The notes beneath the pieces are model-generated. The model saw nothing but the letters and a program-made list of their open reading frames with translations, made no database searches and was not told the DNA's origin. DNA of 64,000 nt from NCBI RefSeq assembly GCF_900129195.1, contig NZ_FQUY01000008.1:50905-114904 (forward strand), in the 5' to 3' direction. This DNA comes from Desulforamulus putei DSM 12395 (GTDB taxonomy: Bacteria; Bacillota; Desulfotomaculia; Desulfotomaculales; Desulfotomaculaceae). Position numbers and translations under genes: made by a program. Shown here piece by piece: positions 25,116-34,849 of this stretch (positions are counted from its first letter, which is position 1; every line of letters starts with the position of its first letter).

Positions 25116-25496
25116 TTAGACGGCGGCTTCTCCCTGTTCACCGGTCCTGATGCGCAGGGCATCCAGTACCGGCGCCACAAAGATTTTGCCGTCTCCTTTA
25201 TGGCCTTCCTTATTGACTTTGATGATGGTGTTAACAACTTTTTCAACGTCCCCATCCTGCACCAAAATGGTTAGCATCCGCTTGGGAATCAGCCTAGCCC
25301 CTTCGGCCAGACCCTCTGCCAGCAGGCCGCCAATTTCTTCTTTGGCCCCCAATTCATTGAGGATGGAAAAGTCCACCTGCATCTTACCCCGGCCCATCAC
25401 CTTCATGGCATGCAGGCCGCAAATACCGATGTCAGCCAGGGCCTTTTTGGTGGCATTTACTTTGTTCATGCGGATAACGGCAATAATCTCCTTCAT
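25116..25496 (-). CDS. nifI2: PII-like nitrogenase regulator NifI2
   Basis: GlnB-family protein that with NifI1 binds dinitrogenase and switches it off when 2-oxoglutarate is low. 126 residues from ATG 25496 (GGGGAGGCGAGGGT upstream): EIIAVIRMNKVNATKKALAD, VMGRGKMQVDF, a T-loop of NifI2 type (GAKEEIGGLL) and the C-terminal GDGKIFVAPVLDALRIRTGE. Its place between nifI1 and nifD is diagnostic for archaeal/clostridial nif operons. Confidence 0.95.
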   Translation of the reverse strand: MKEIIAVIRMNKVNATKKALADIGICGLHAMKVMGRGKMQVDFSILNELGAKEEIGGLLAEGLAEGARLIPKRMLTILVQDGDVEKVVNTIIKVNKEGHKGDGKIFVAPVLDALRIRTGEQGEAAV

Positions 25497-25509
25497 ACCC
25501 TCGCCTCCC

Positions 25510-25839
25510 CTACAGCCCTTTGGCGCCGCTGCTGATGGTGTAAGCTTCCTCCACCGGGGTGACAAAGATTTTACCGTCACCGAAGGCGCCCTTTTCACCG
25601 GTTTTGGCATATTTGGCAATGATGCTTATAACATCATCTTTATCCTTTTCATCCTGCACCACCAGCATCAGTAATTCTTTGGGGATTTCGTCATAAACAA
25701 CTTCCCCGACTTTAACCCCCCTCTGTTTACCCCGGCCCACCACATCCATTTTGGTGACCGCCGGAAACCCGGCGCCGTTTAATTCTGCCAAAATGACATT
25801 GGTTTTTTCGGGTCGAACAATAGCTCTGATCATAAACAT
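25510..25839 (-). CDS. nifI1: PII-like nitrogenase regulator NifI1
   Basis: Partner of NifI2 in post-translational ammonia switch-off. 109 residues from ATG 25839, placed nine bases after GAGGAG; upstream ATGs in the frame lie inside the ribosome binding region. Motifs: MIRAIVRPEKTNVILAEL, DVVGRGKQRGVKVGEVVYDE (short T-loop), LLMLVVQDEKDKDDVI and GDGKIFVTPVEEAYTI. It is immediately downstream of nifH. Confidence 0.95.
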   Translation of the reverse strand: MFMIRAIVRPEKTNVILAELNGAGFPAVTKMDVVGRGKQRGVKVGEVVYDEIPKELLMLVVQDEKDKDDVISIIAKYAKTGEKGAFGDGKIFVTPVEEAYTISSGAKGL

Positions 25840-25894
25840 GAGTATCATCTCCTCAGCAAGTTTTTTGTGATCCCTTAACGACAGCAAAGGCAGC

Positions 25895-26740
<846 letters not shown>

Positions 26741-26787
26741 TTAAAAAGAAAAGGCCGCCGGAATCCCATGGTAGGTTTCCAGCAGCC
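26741..26787 (-). terminator. Terminator-like hairpin in the nifH leader
   Basis: Minus strand: GGCTGCTGGAA (26787-26777) pairs with TTCCGGCGGCC (26763-26753) using two G-U pairs, followed by TTTTCTTTTT. It lies between the promoter and nifH, with no upstream gene on this strand to terminate, so attenuation is the natural reading. Confidence 0.7.
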
Positions 26788-26847
26788 TCAACGCCACAAA
26801 ACAACAATGTATATATAGGGAGGTGTCTTCATTTATCAAAACACAAA

Positions 26848-26870
26848 GCGCCGGTTGGCATAACCGGCGC
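26848..26870 (-). promoter_or_regulatory. Second leader hairpin upstream of nifH
   Basis: Perfect 9-bp stem GCGCCGGTT / AACCGGCGC with a 5-base loop, followed on the minus strand by TTTGTGTTTTG, a weak terminator tail. Confidence 0.7.
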
Positions 26871-26887
26871 CCTCGCCTTTTTGACTT

Positions 26888-26903
26888 GATACTACAGTGT
26901 ATC
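26888..26903 (-). promoter_or_regulatory. Hexaloop hairpin at the 5' end of the nif leader
   Basis: Minus strand GATAC-ACTGTA-GTATC: 5-bp stem with a six-base loop that has A at position 1 and G at position 4, the signature of ANTAR-protein RNA targets. Only one such loop was found where ANTAR sites normally have two, so the match may be chance. Confidence 0.3.
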
Positions 26904-26918
26904 TCTGAAGTTGATTTG

Positions 26919-26947
26919 ATTATAGCAGACCATTACCGGCGGTTCAA
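26919..26947 (-). promoter_or_regulatory. Sigma-A promoter of the nif operon
   Basis: Minus strand TTGAAC (26947-26942), exactly 17 bases, TATAAT (26924-26919). This predicts a start near 26912 and a leader of about 195 bases. No -24/-12 sigma-54 element is present, as expected for Firmicute nif. The rest of 26948-27168 is AT-rich with nothing recognised. Confidence 0.8.
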
Positions 26948-27168
26948 TAGGTTCAGCGCATGAATACAGTACACGAACCATATTCGCAATATTTTCGGAT
27001 TAATCCCCCCTTTTTTAGAAAGAATAATAATTTACCATCGTAGTTCCAACATATAAAATATAAGGTTGAAAGGTTGAATAGTAAAATAATGAAATAAAAT
27101 GCAGTTCACACAGTCAATTATTATAGATTGCCATTGCAGTACATCAGGTAAAAGGAATGGGTGGTGAA

Positions 27169-27837
27169 ATGAATACAGTAAAAGAAAATGCGGCCTCAAT
27201 TAGTCTGATGTTATCGATTCCTATATTGAGCTTGTTTTACGAAGTACTGAATAACCCGGACAGGGGGGTGCACAGTCTGATAACAAACCTTGACCGGGAG
27301 ATCCCCTTTGTCAAAGCTTTCATCATACCCTATGTAGGTTGGTACGCATTTATCTTGTCGGTTTTGGTATATCTCTGTCTTGCAGATAAAAAAACATATT
27401 ACAAGACACTCATAAGTTACAACCTGGGACTGATAATTTGTTACATTTTCTACTATGTATACCAAACCACCGTCCCCAGGCCGGAACTGGCAGGTAACGA
27501 TTTTTTAACACAAATGGTGTCCATGGTTTACAATGCAGATCAACCATACAATTGTTTTCCCAGTATTCATTGCTTAACCAGTTATCTAATGATCAAAGGC
27601 GCCGGCAGGTGTTCTGCCAGAACAAACTTAAATTATTGTTTCATTACCGCGTCTGCGGTGTTGATCATCATTTCAACGTTATTTATCAAACAGCATGTGA
27701 TCCTGGATGCCATAGCCGCCGTGTTACTGGGCGATATTATTTTCAAACTGGTCTGTTACCTGGATGAGGAAAGAACCATGACCAGGATGAAGAAGCAATA
27801 CGTATCGTTGACCATGAAAAGGAGATTGGGAATTTAA
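27169..27837 (+). CDS. PAP2-superfamily membrane phosphatase
   Basis: Integral membrane acid phosphatase-type enzyme, probably acting on a lipid phosphate or pyrophosphate at the outer face. About 222 residues with five to six hydrophobic helices; catalytic motifs are TTVPRP (motif 1 remnant), CFPSIH (motif 2, about residue 130) and FIKQHVILDAIAA (motif 3, about 170). ATG 27169 follows GGTGG; an ATG four codons earlier is less well placed. It diverges from nif across 450 bases and ends before a bidirectional terminator. Confidence 0.85.
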   Translation: MNTVKENAASISLMLSIPILSLFYEVLNNPDRGVHSLITNLDREIPFVKAFIIPYVGWYAFILSVLVYLCLADKKTYYKTLISYNLGLIICYIFYYVYQTTVPRPELAGNDFLTQMVSMVYNADQPYNCFPSIHCLTSYLMIKGAGRCSARTNLNYCFITASAVLIIISTLFIKQHVILDAIAAVLLGDIIFKLVCYLDEERTMTRMKKQYVSLTMKRRLGI

Positions 27838-27857
27838 GGAATTCAATAGCTGCAAAA

Positions 27858-27890
27858 AACGCTCCCCCGAGCCCGGTGGAGCGTTTTCTG
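27858..27890. terminator. Bidirectional terminator
   Basis: AAACGCTCC (27858-27866) / GGAGCGTTT (27878-27886), with T-tracts in both directions, between the convergent PAP2 and efflux genes. Confidence 0.8.
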
Positions 27891-27918
27891 CAGGTGGTGT
27901 CTAAGAGGTATGTGTTTA

Positions 27919-27949
27919 ATTCAAGTCAAGAACCGTCCCCAACTTGAAT
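27919..27949. repeat. REP element overlapping the 3' end of the efflux gene
   Basis: ATTCAAGT (27919-27926) and ACTTGAAT (27942-27949) flank the core, read on the minus strand as GGGGACGGTTCTTGA. It encodes the last residues (VGDGS) and stop codon of the downstream-listed MFS gene. Confidence 0.8.
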
Positions 27950-29560
27950 GTGGGCATAGCGGGCTTGCTGTCTTATTCTTTCCTCTTCCACCCGCTTCTT
28001 GCTGAGCAAAAACATCAGGGGCAGTACAAAGGCGATAATCACGGCGCTGACCACAAAGGTGTCGCTGAGGGCATTCATAAAGGACTGCCGGGCCAGCAGG
28101 CCGGAGATTATGCTGTAGCTTCCCTGCAGGGCGGCTTCCCCGTTTATTCCGTTGCCAACCAGAAAAGCTTTAATTTGTGCCTGGGCCAGAGGAGCCACCG
28201 GGGAGGTTACGCTGACACTTTCGTTCAGGATGACGGTATGATAAGCCTGCCTTTGCAGCATGACGTAGGTTAAATAGGCAATGCCCATGGAGCCGGATAT
28301 TTGCCGGACTGTATTGTTGAGAGCCGAGGCCCGGCCCACCAGAAATCTCGGCACAGTGTTCATGCCCGCGGTGGTCAAAGGCATGGTGGCCAGTCCCAGT
28401 CCCACGGCCCGCAGGGATAAGATTGCCTGCAGGTGATGATAGCTTGTATCTAGGCTGAGGGTGTGAAGGTAATAGGTAACCCCCACCACAAGGGACATGC
28501 CGATGATGCCCAGCCAGAAGGCGCCGAATTTGTCAAACAACTTGCCGCTGATGGGCATCATGATTCCTGTGACCAGGGCCATGGGCATCATCAGCAGCCC
28601 GGTTTCCATGGGGGTATAACCCAGCAGGTTCTGGGCATAAATGGGGATTAAAAACACCGCCGAGAACAAACCGATGGTGGTAATGCAGGTGGCCAGCAGG
28701 CTGGCGGATAAAACAGGGTTCTTCAGCAGCCGGATGTCAATCAACGGGTTAGGGATCTGCAGTTCCCAGAGAACAAACAGGCAGAGGGCAAAGCCGGAGA
28801 AAATCAGCAAGGTAACAATATATTGTGACGTCCAGCCCTTGTCCTGTCCTTCGCTCAGGGCCAGCAGCAGGGCAAAACATCCTGCGGAACTGAGAAGAAT
28901 GCCGATCAGATCCGGTTTAAGATTTTTCTGCACCGGCGTCTCCTCTAAATAAACCATGGAAAGCATGATGGCCACAATGCCGATGGGAATGTTGATGGTA
29001 AAAATCCAGTGCCAACTGTAATGGTCCACCAGGTAACCGCCCAGGGTAGGTCCCACAGCGGGGGCCATAATGGCGGCAATCCCCCAGATGCCCAGAGCCA
29101 GTCCGATTTTAGCCCTGGGAATAATACGGTAAATCATAGCCATGCTGACGGGAATGATCATCCCCCCGCCAACGGCCTGGATCACCCGGAAAACGGTCAG
29201 GGACTGGGTGCTCCAGGCCAGGCCGCAGAGCATGGAACCCAGCGTAAAGGCTGCCACCGACCAAATATACATGCGCTTGTTGCCAAACCGGTCTCCCAGG
29301 TAGCCGGTAATGGGGACCACCACACCGGAGGTAAGCATATAACCGGTGAGAATCCATTGAATTTCATCCGCTGACGATCCAAAGAGGGTCATAAACCGGG
29401 GCAGGGCCACATTCACAATGCTGCTGTCCAGAATGGCCATAAAGGCCCCGATGACCAGTATCATCAAGGCGCCCCAGGGGATTGGCTGCGACTCCGGGGG
29501 AGTAGGGGACGGCTGGTTTTGCTTCCGGGAAGGGTTATCCTGTTTGTTCAGCAAGACCAC
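27926..29560 (-). CDS. DHA2/EmrB-type MFS multidrug exporter
   Basis: Proton-driven drug efflux pump of 14 transmembrane helices. 544 residues: IVNVALPRFM and LTGYMLTSGVVVPITGYLGDRFGNKRMY (motif A, about residues 50-95; read in two parts), GGGMIIPVSMAMI, and motif C-like GIWGIAAIMAPAVGPTLGG. A Pro-rich cytosolic N-terminus precedes TM1. It begins 3 bases after the stop of the HlyD/EmrA-like gene. The C-terminal VGDGS and the stop come from a REP element, so the original end may have been lost, though the 14 helices are complete. Confidence 0.93.
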   Translation of the reverse strand: MVLLNKQDNPSRKQNQPSPTPPESQPIPWGALMILVIGAFMAILDSSIVNVALPRFMTLFGSSADEIQWILTGYMLTSGVVVPITGYLGDRFGNKRMYIWSVAAFTLGSMLCGLAWSTQSLTVFRVIQAVGGGMIIPVSMAMIYRIIPRAKIGLALGIWGIAAIMAPAVGPTLGGYLVDHYSWHWIFTINIPIGIVAIMLSMVYLEETPVQKNLKPDLIGILLSSAGCFALLLALSEGQDKGWTSQYIVTLLIFSGFALCLFVLWELQIPNPLIDIRLLKNPVLSASLLATCITTIGLFSAVFLIPIYAQNLLGYTPMETGLLMMPMALVTGIMMPISGKLFDKFGAFWLGIIGMSLVVGVTYYLHTLSLDTSYHHLQAILSLRAVGLGLATMPLTTAGMNTVPRFLVGRASALNNTVRQISGSMGIAYLTYVMLQRQAYHTVILNESVSVTSPVAPLAQAQIKAFLVGNGINGEAALQGSYSIISGLLARQSFMNALSDTFVVSAVIIAFVLPLMFLLSKKRVEEERIRQQARYAHIQVGDGS

Positions 29561-29563
29561 CCC

Positions 29564-30217
29564 CTATTTAATATGAATCTTGACCACAGCGCTCATCCCC
29601 GGCAGCAGACGCCGTTTTTGATAATCCTCGATGCTGATTTTAACGGGTATCCTCTGGGTTACCTTGGTAAAGGAATTACCGGTGTTCTGCTGGGGTAACA
29701 GGGAAAAAACGGAATTGGCGGCATTGCCGATGGAGAGCACCTTCCCTTTAAACCGGACACCCGGGAAAGTATCAATGGTGTAATCAACCGGTTGACCGAC
29801 CTTTACTTTGTTCAGCTTGGTTTCCTCAATGTTGGCTGTAACATAAAGATTCTTCAAATCCGCCATCATGGCCACCGGCACACCGGGGGATGCCATTTCC
29901 CCCACATGGGCGGTCTTTTTAATCACAGTGCCGCTGATTGGCGCTTTAATGACGGTCAGGTCCAGATTGGACCCCGGCGCTAACGTTACATCCGACAGCC
30001 TGCCGACTAATTCACCCTGATTTACATACTGGTCTTCTTCCACCGGCAGTTCAATAATCTGGCCGGCTACCTGGGGGCTGACTTTTACGATGTCACCGTC
30101 GACCCGGGCATCTTCCGTGGAAACGTAGTGCGTATTCTGATACCAATAATAAAAGGAAACCGCCGCCAGAGTAATCACCATGGCCAGCAGAACCAGGTAG
30201 ATGTTTTTCTTTTTCAT
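29564..30217 (-). CDS. HlyD/EmrA-family membrane fusion protein, short form
   Basis: Partner of the EmrB-type pump. 217 residues: N-terminal TM helix (about 6-25), the EmrA signature YVSTEDARVDGDIVKVSPQV (about 32-51), a biotinyl-lipoyl-like domain (GQIIELPVEEDQYVNQG ... IKAPISGTVIKKTAHVGEM) and a beta-barrel end (PVDYTIDTFPGVRFKGKV). The long coiled-coil hairpin of Gram-negative EmrA is reduced to a few residues, as expected where no outer-membrane channel must be reached. ATG 30217 follows GGAGGGA. Confidence 0.9.
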   Translation of the reverse strand: MKKKNIYLVLLAMVITLAAVSFYYWYQNTHYVSTEDARVDGDIVKVSPQVAGQIIELPVEEDQYVNQGELVGRLSDVTLAPGSNLDLTVIKAPISGTVIKKTAHVGEMASPGVPVAMMADLKNLYVTANIEETKLNKVKVGQPVDYTIDTFPGVRFKGKVLSIGNAANSVFSLLPQQNTGNSFTKVTQRIPVKISIEDYQKRRLLPGMSAVVKIHIK

Positions 30218-30297
30218 GGTTCCCTCCGCATTCTGTTCGAGGTTGAAAGTCCGAGATAACAGTTAGGACTCCTTATCTCAATCAGGTACACTTGTTT

Positions 30298-31209
30298 TTA
30301 TGGAACAAAAACTTCTGCAAACATTCCCGGTTTTAATAAGTGCTCAGGGTTGTCCACCTGAATTTTGACGGGAAAAGCCTTGGTCTGGGGGTCGGCAGCC
30401 AGGGCAATGTTGCTGATTTTTCCGGTAAAGGGTTTGTCGGATATGGCTGCTACCTTAACCCGGACCTGCTGCCCGATTTTTAATTTGTTAATGTGATTCT
30501 CGTTCACAGCACCCTTAATGACCACCTGATCCAGGTTCACCAGCGTTAAAACAGGACTCTGGGTGCCGGCCATTTCTCCCGGATTAATGTTTTTGGCTGT
30601 AATAACACCGGCAAAGGGAGCTTTAATAAACATGTCGTCATAGGCAATTTGCTTTTTCTGCAGAGTTGCCCTTGCGGACCTTAGTTTAACTTCCGCCTTT
30701 TTAAAGGGGCCTTCGTAAAGATTATCGTAGTCGGCCTGGGAAATGGCCTGGGCCGCCAGCAGTTCCTTGCCCCGCTGGTAACTCTTTAAAGCCAGCTCGT
30801 ATTCAACCCTGGCGCTGTCTACCTGGGTTGCGGCTTCCTCTATTTCAGCGGCTTTGTCTTCCGCGGCCAGACTGACCAGCAGTTGACCTGTTTTCACAAA
30901 ACTGCCAATATCCACATGGACGGAGGCCACCTTCCCTGCCACTTTGCTTACCAGGTTGGCCCACTGCACCGCCTCAATTTTACCGCTGAAGGTAATGACA
31001 CTTTGTTTTGTTTCCTTTTCCGAGGAAGCCGGGGTTGTTGCTTTGTCATTCTGTACTTGACGAGAATTGTCTGCCGGCTGGTTACATCCGTATAGAAAAA
31101 CCAGCACAGACAATAATATTGCCGTGAGTATATTTCTTGTTGCCACCCGTGATGTACCCCCATTCAAGTTCCTATCTGTATTCACAAAGTAATTCGCCAA
31201 ATTCACCAT
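30298..31209 (-). CDS. Lipoprotein membrane-fusion (RND/HlyD-type) adaptor
   Basis: 303 residues from ATG 31209 (GGAAGGAAGC upstream). A lipoprotein signal ends in FLYGC (about residue 41), then a low-complexity linker, a barrel-sandwich domain (GKIEAVQWANLVSKVAGKVA ...), a helical hairpin (about 125-185), the second lipoyl half (IKAPFAGVITAKNINPGEM) and a beta-barrel (VRVKVAAISDKPFTGKI). First gene of a three-gene efflux operon, 80 bases before the EmrA-like gene. Two adaptors for one pump is unusual; one may serve a transporter elsewhere. Confidence 0.88.
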   Translation of the reverse strand: MVNLANYFVNTDRNLNGGTSRVATRNILTAILLSVLVFLYGCNQPADNSRQVQNDKATTPASSEKETKQSVITFSGKIEAVQWANLVSKVAGKVASVHVDIGSFVKTGQLLVSLAAEDKAAEIEEAATQVDSARVEYELALKSYQRGKELLAAQAISQADYDNLYEGPFKKAEVKLRSARATLQKKQIAYDDMFIKAPFAGVITAKNINPGEMAGTQSPVLTLVNLDQVVIKGAVNENHINKLKIGQQVRVKVAAISDKPFTGKISNIALAADPQTKAFPVKIQVDNPEHLLKPGMFAEVFVP

Positions 31210-31493
31210 GCTTCCTTCCGGTAAAGCAAAAATATTTTTAATTCGAAATAACCAATTAAAAAATATTTTTGTTACAACAACCTGACAACAAGGGAAAAAA
31301 ATCATTAAAATTGTGTAAAAATTTGCGGCTATCATTAGCTTTTAAATGCCAGCAATGACAAAATATAAGTGACGGTCAGGAAAATTATTTGACCCGGATC
31401 AGGGAATTTTCTTTCATACGAGTTGCAATCATTAAAACAATTTGCTACTTTTGTAACAACCTTAATCAACTATTTATTAAAGGGGAGAAAGCC

Positions 31494-31949
31494 ATGAGCG
31501 AATTTCAATACGCCAGTCCCTTTGAACGTTTAATTGCCCGGATTATTGACAAAGTCGTCATCACACTGCCCATTTACTTGTGGTTTGGATTTCATGGTAA
31601 CCAAAAAATAATCGAAACCATTGCCGGCGGTATTTTGCTGGCGTCCATCGTTTTATTAAACGTGCTGTGGAACGGTCAGACCGTCGGTAAAAAGGTCATG
31701 AAAATCAGGATCCATTCCTACCAGGACAAGAAATTACACATGGGCCATTACCTGCTGCGGGAATTTGCCTTTACCCTTTACCCGGTTTACCTTTTAACCC
31801 ATCCGGTTATAAAAACCAGCTGGTTATTCTGGATGTTATCAACCATTGTATTGATTCTCATGTACGGCAGAGGTCTTCACGATTTTGCGGCCAGGACCAT
31901 GGTGGTAAAAACACAGGCAAATACCGTTCCCTTAAACAAGGAATCTTAA
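31494..31949 (+). CDS. RDD-family membrane protein
   Basis: 151 residues from ATG 31494 (AAAGGGGAGAAA upstream). The RDD signature is visible as FERLIARIIDKVVI near residue 10 and as GRGLHDFAARTMVV at the end. Three to four hydrophobic helices lie between, with NGQTVGKKVMKIRI in the loop. Function of the family is poorly defined; some members act in Na+/H+ or stress tolerance. It stands alone between divergent efflux genes and the convergent pab operon. Confidence 0.85.
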   Translation: MSEFQYASPFERLIARIIDKVVITLPIYLWFGFHGNQKIIETIAGGILLASIVLLNVLWNGQTVGKKVMKIRIHSYQDKKLHMGHYLLREFAFTLYPVYLLTHPVIKTSWLFWMLSTIVLILMYGRGLHDFAARTMVVKTQANTVPLNKES

Positions 31950-31961
31950 ACAGGGTCCCCC

Positions 31962-32807
31962 TTACAAATAGCCCCTATCTTTTAACAGGTCTTTGTAAAG
32001 GTTCATGAGGGACTTGGTTAATTCCCCCGGTTTTCCGTTACGAATGATCTTGTCCCCGATACGGGTCACCGGCATGATCCCGAACAAGGAATTCGTTAAG
32101 AAAACTTCATCGGCCTCGGACAGATCTTTTTCAGTTATCTTTCCTACCGCCACCGGCAGCTTGTTTCTCCTGGCCAGGTTGATAACAATTTCCCTCGTAA
32201 CCCCCGGCAGCAAACCTTCCCTTACGCCGGGGGTTATGATGGTTTGGTCTTTGACCAGAAAGAGATTGCTGACGGTTCCTTCGCACAACCGCCCCTTTGT
32301 GTTGTGAAAAAGTCCTTCAAACCAGTTGTTCTTCCGGGCCTGCTCTCTCCCCAAAAGGTTTTCCAGATAGTTTAATGTTTTGTGTTTAACCAGGACGGAA
32401 TTCTCATTTTTTGTTTGGTTTAATAAACCAATGGACACCCCTGTTTCATAAAGAGACTCCGGATAGGGCCGTCCCGGTTGAACAGATAACACTGTATGGG
32501 CAGCAATCTTTTCTTCACCGGGAATTCTTTCCCTGGCCAGCAAAGTGATTTTTAGCTTTCCTACCGGCACATTGCCTGGACGGAGAAGGCGCCATACCCA
32601 CTCTATGAGATCATCTTCCTCGGGCATGGCCAATTGCAATAAACCCGCCGACAAGCGCATTCTTTTAAGATGTTGTTCCAGAAACACCGGCCTGTTTCTC
32701 AGGATAAGAAGGGTTTCAAAAAGACCGTACCCGTAAGCACAGCCCCAGGTAAAAGCAGAAATGCTGTCCTTCTTTTCAGGAAGTCCGTCAATCAATATAA
32801 GGGCCAT
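31962..32807 (-). CDS. pabC: Class IV aminotransferase, probable 4-amino-4-deoxychorismate lyase
   Basis: PLP enzyme releasing pyruvate from aminodeoxychorismate to give p-aminobenzoate for folate. 281 residues from ATG 32807 (GGGAG 8 bases upstream): FTWGCAYGYGLFETL (about 19), KIKHKTLNYLENLLGR-like block with the PLP lysine (VKHKTLNYLE, about 145), EGTVSNLFLVKD (about 180) and TPGVREGLLPGVTREIV. The start overlaps the end of pabB. pabC is chosen over branched-chain aminotransferase because of the pabA-pabB context. Confidence 0.85.
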   Translation of the reverse strand: MALILIDGLPEKKDSISAFTWGCAYGYGLFETLLILRNRPVFLEQHLKRMRLSAGLLQLAMPEEDDLIEWVWRLLRPGNVPVGKLKITLLARERIPGEEKIAAHTVLSVQPGRPYPESLYETGVSIGLLNQTKNENSVLVKHKTLNYLENLLGREQARKNNWFEGLFHNTKGRLCEGTVSNLFLVKDQTIITPGVREGLLPGVTREIVINLARRNKLPVAVGKITEKDLSEADEVFLTNSLFGIMPVTRIGDKIIRNGKPGELTKSLMNLYKDLLKDRGYL

Positions 32808-34227
32808 GATATATGCTCCCTTCAAATCGAAGTGCCCTCAGCAGGGCTTTGGCTTTATCGAGGGTCTCATAGTACTCCGCTGCGGGGTTCGACTCGGCGG
32901 TTATGCCTCCCCCCACTTGAAAATAATACTTTCCTCTTACTTTAATAATGGTCCGGATAACAATATTCAGGTCCGCCCTGCCGTCAAAACCGATATACCC
33001 CAGGGAACCCGTATAAATTCCGCGGCGGACCGGTTCCAGGCGGTCAATGATTTCCATGGCCTTGATCTTGGGCGCCCCGGTGATGGAACCCCCGGGAAAA
33101 GCCGCCTTTAATAGCTCAAAAATTCCCTTGTCCTCCGGCAACCGGCCCCGAACAGTGGAAACCAAATGGAATACCGTGGGAAAAGTTTCTATTCGGTAAG
33201 GTATGTCAGCCTCCACAGAGCCAATTTTACAGACTTTGCCCAGGTCGCTTCTTGCCAAATCCACAATCATGGTTAACTCCGCCCAATCCTTCTGGCTTTG
33301 TTTTAACTCCTGATAATTTTGTAAATCTTCTTCCTTGCTGGCTCCCCTGGGTCTGGTTCCTTTTATGGGGCAGGTTTCCACCCTTTTGTTATGGTCCAGT
33401 TTCAAAAAGCGTTCCGGAGATGAACAGACCACTTCAATGTCTGGAAAATTAAAATAGGCAGACAGGGGGGCCGGGCTGATGGTTTTCAGCTCCTTGAATA
33501 ATTGCCAGCTGTCCAGTTCGGACTGCAATTCGAAACGCTGGGAAAGGTTCACCTGAAAGATATCCCCGTTCAATATGTGTTCAACGGCCTTCTTTACGTG
33601 CTCCTGGTAGGTTTGTTTAGTAAAGTTGGCCCGGACGGTCACCGGTGGTTGCCCGGGGCCAAGGGGGCTGCACTCCCTGTTTCCCTTTAAAAGTTCCTTT
33701 AACCGGCAAGCCCTTTCCCCGGCCCTTTTCCCTGCTCTCCCCTCTTCCACTTCGGGATGGCCGGTGGATACAATGGTTTTTTGACCGGTAAAGTGATCTA
33801 TCACCAGCGCCACATCGTACAAACCAAAATAAAGGTCCGGCGTTTGCAAATCGTCAACGGCGAAACTCGGCACCCTCTCCAGTTGCCGCCCCAAATCATA
33901 CCCCAAAAAGCCTACGGCTCCACCGGTAAAAGGAATTTCGGGAATTGCTTTTATCTCGGAAAATCCGGCCAACCAACTTTTCATCACGTCCAGGGGATTC
34001 CCTGTTACAACCTCTTTCCCCGGTCTATCTTTCCTTTGAATGGTTGTGATGCCGTCTTTGGAACGAATTATCCCGAAGGGTTCGGCTCCTAAAACGGAAA
34101 ACCGTTCTTTCCCTGTGGGCTGGCCGGTATCCAGCAAAAAACTATAGGGCAACTCTTTTATGCATTCAAATAGTTCATTAACAGATTTATCTGTCTGAAA
34201 ATCCATCATCAGCGGTTTTCTAGCCAT
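32788..34227 (-). CDS. pabB: Aminodeoxychorismate synthase component I
   Basis: Converts chorismate and ammonia to 4-amino-4-deoxychorismate. 479 residues: an N-terminal Anth_synt_I_N-like domain (FTGGAVGFLGYDLGRQLE, about 100) and the chorismate-binding domain with GDIFQVNLSQRF, VETCPIKGTRPRGAS (about 280; PIKGT is the PabB form), ELTMIVDLARSDLGKVC, FHLVSTVRGRL and AAFPGGSITGAPKIKAM. It overlaps pabA by 8 bases and pabC by 20, a tight operon. Confidence 0.92.
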   Translation of the reverse strand: MARKPLMMDFQTDKSVNELFECIKELPYSFLLDTGQPTGKERFSVLGAEPFGIIRSKDGITTIQRKDRPGKEVVTGNPLDVMKSWLAGFSEIKAIPEIPFTGGAVGFLGYDLGRQLERVPSFAVDDLQTPDLYFGLYDVALVIDHFTGQKTIVSTGHPEVEEGRAGKRAGERACRLKELLKGNRECSPLGPGQPPVTVRANFTKQTYQEHVKKAVEHILNGDIFQVNLSQRFELQSELDSWQLFKELKTISPAPLSAYFNFPDIEVVCSSPERFLKLDHNKRVETCPIKGTRPRGASKEEDLQNYQELKQSQKDWAELTMIVDLARSDLGKVCKIGSVEADIPYRIETFPTVFHLVSTVRGRLPEDKGIFELLKAAFPGGSITGAPKIKAMEIIDRLEPVRRGIYTGSLGYIGFDGRADLNIVIRTIIKVRGKYYFQVGGGITAESNPAAEYYETLDKAKALLRALRFEGSIYHGPYID

Positions 34228-34804
34228 CCCACTTCCCGCCCTTTATGTTTAAAAAATTGGCTAACAAGACTTTTCCCTGGTGAGTAAGCACAGACTCCGG
34301 GTGAAATTGCACACCTTCCACGGTATAGATTTTGTGCCGCAGCCCCATGATCTCCCCTTCCCTGGTCCAGGCGGAAATTTCTAAATCCCCCGGCAGATGA
34401 TGCTTGTCTACACAAAGGGAATGATACCTGCCGGCAGGGAACGGATTGCTCAATCCTGCATAAACGGTTTTTTCATCGTGCATCACGAGGGAATCTTTGC
34501 CGTGCATGACCCGGGGCGCCCGTACCACCTTACCGCCAAAGGCCTGCCCGATGGACTGGTGCCCCAGGCAGACACCCAGCACCGGCACTTTCCCGGCAAA
34601 ATATTTTACCACATCAACGGAGATGCCGGCTTCCCGGGGTGAACAGGGGCCGGGGGATATCACAATGTGGGAGGGTCCCATGGCTTCCAACTCCGGACAG
34701 GTAATGGTGTCATTGCGAAAAACCAGCACTTCCTCCCCCAGTTCCCGAAAATACTGGTAAAGATTGTAAATGAAAGAATCATAGTTATCAATAATAACGA
34801 CCAC
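34220..34804 (-). CDS. pabA: Glutamine amidotransferase PabA/TrpG
   Basis: Provides ammonia to PabB (and often also to TrpE). 194 residues: DNYDSFIYNLYQYF (about 7), VISPGPCSPREAG (oxyanion region, about 47), nucleophile Cys in GVCLGHQSIGQAFGG (about 76) and the His-Glu pair in GVQFHPESVLT (about 167). First gene of the pabA-pabB-pabC operon. The dual role in tryptophan synthesis cannot be decided here. Confidence 0.93.
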   Translation of the reverse strand: MVVIIDNYDSFIYNLYQYFRELGEEVLVFRNDTITCPELEAMGPSHIVISPGPCSPREAGISVDVVKYFAGKVPVLGVCLGHQSIGQAFGGKVVRAPRVMHGKDSLVMHDEKTVYAGLSNPFPAGRYHSLCVDKHHLPGDLEISAWTREGEIMGLRHKIYTVEGVQFHPESVLTHQGKVLLANFLNIKGGKWDG

Positions 34805-34849
34805 TATATCACCGCACTCTTTATGTTTTACTATAGCATTCTACCATGA

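Noticed and set aside
26756..26912. Full two-hairpin ANTAR site in the nif leader
   Set aside because: Only one A1/G4 hexaloop hairpin could be found; kept only as a low-confidence feature.
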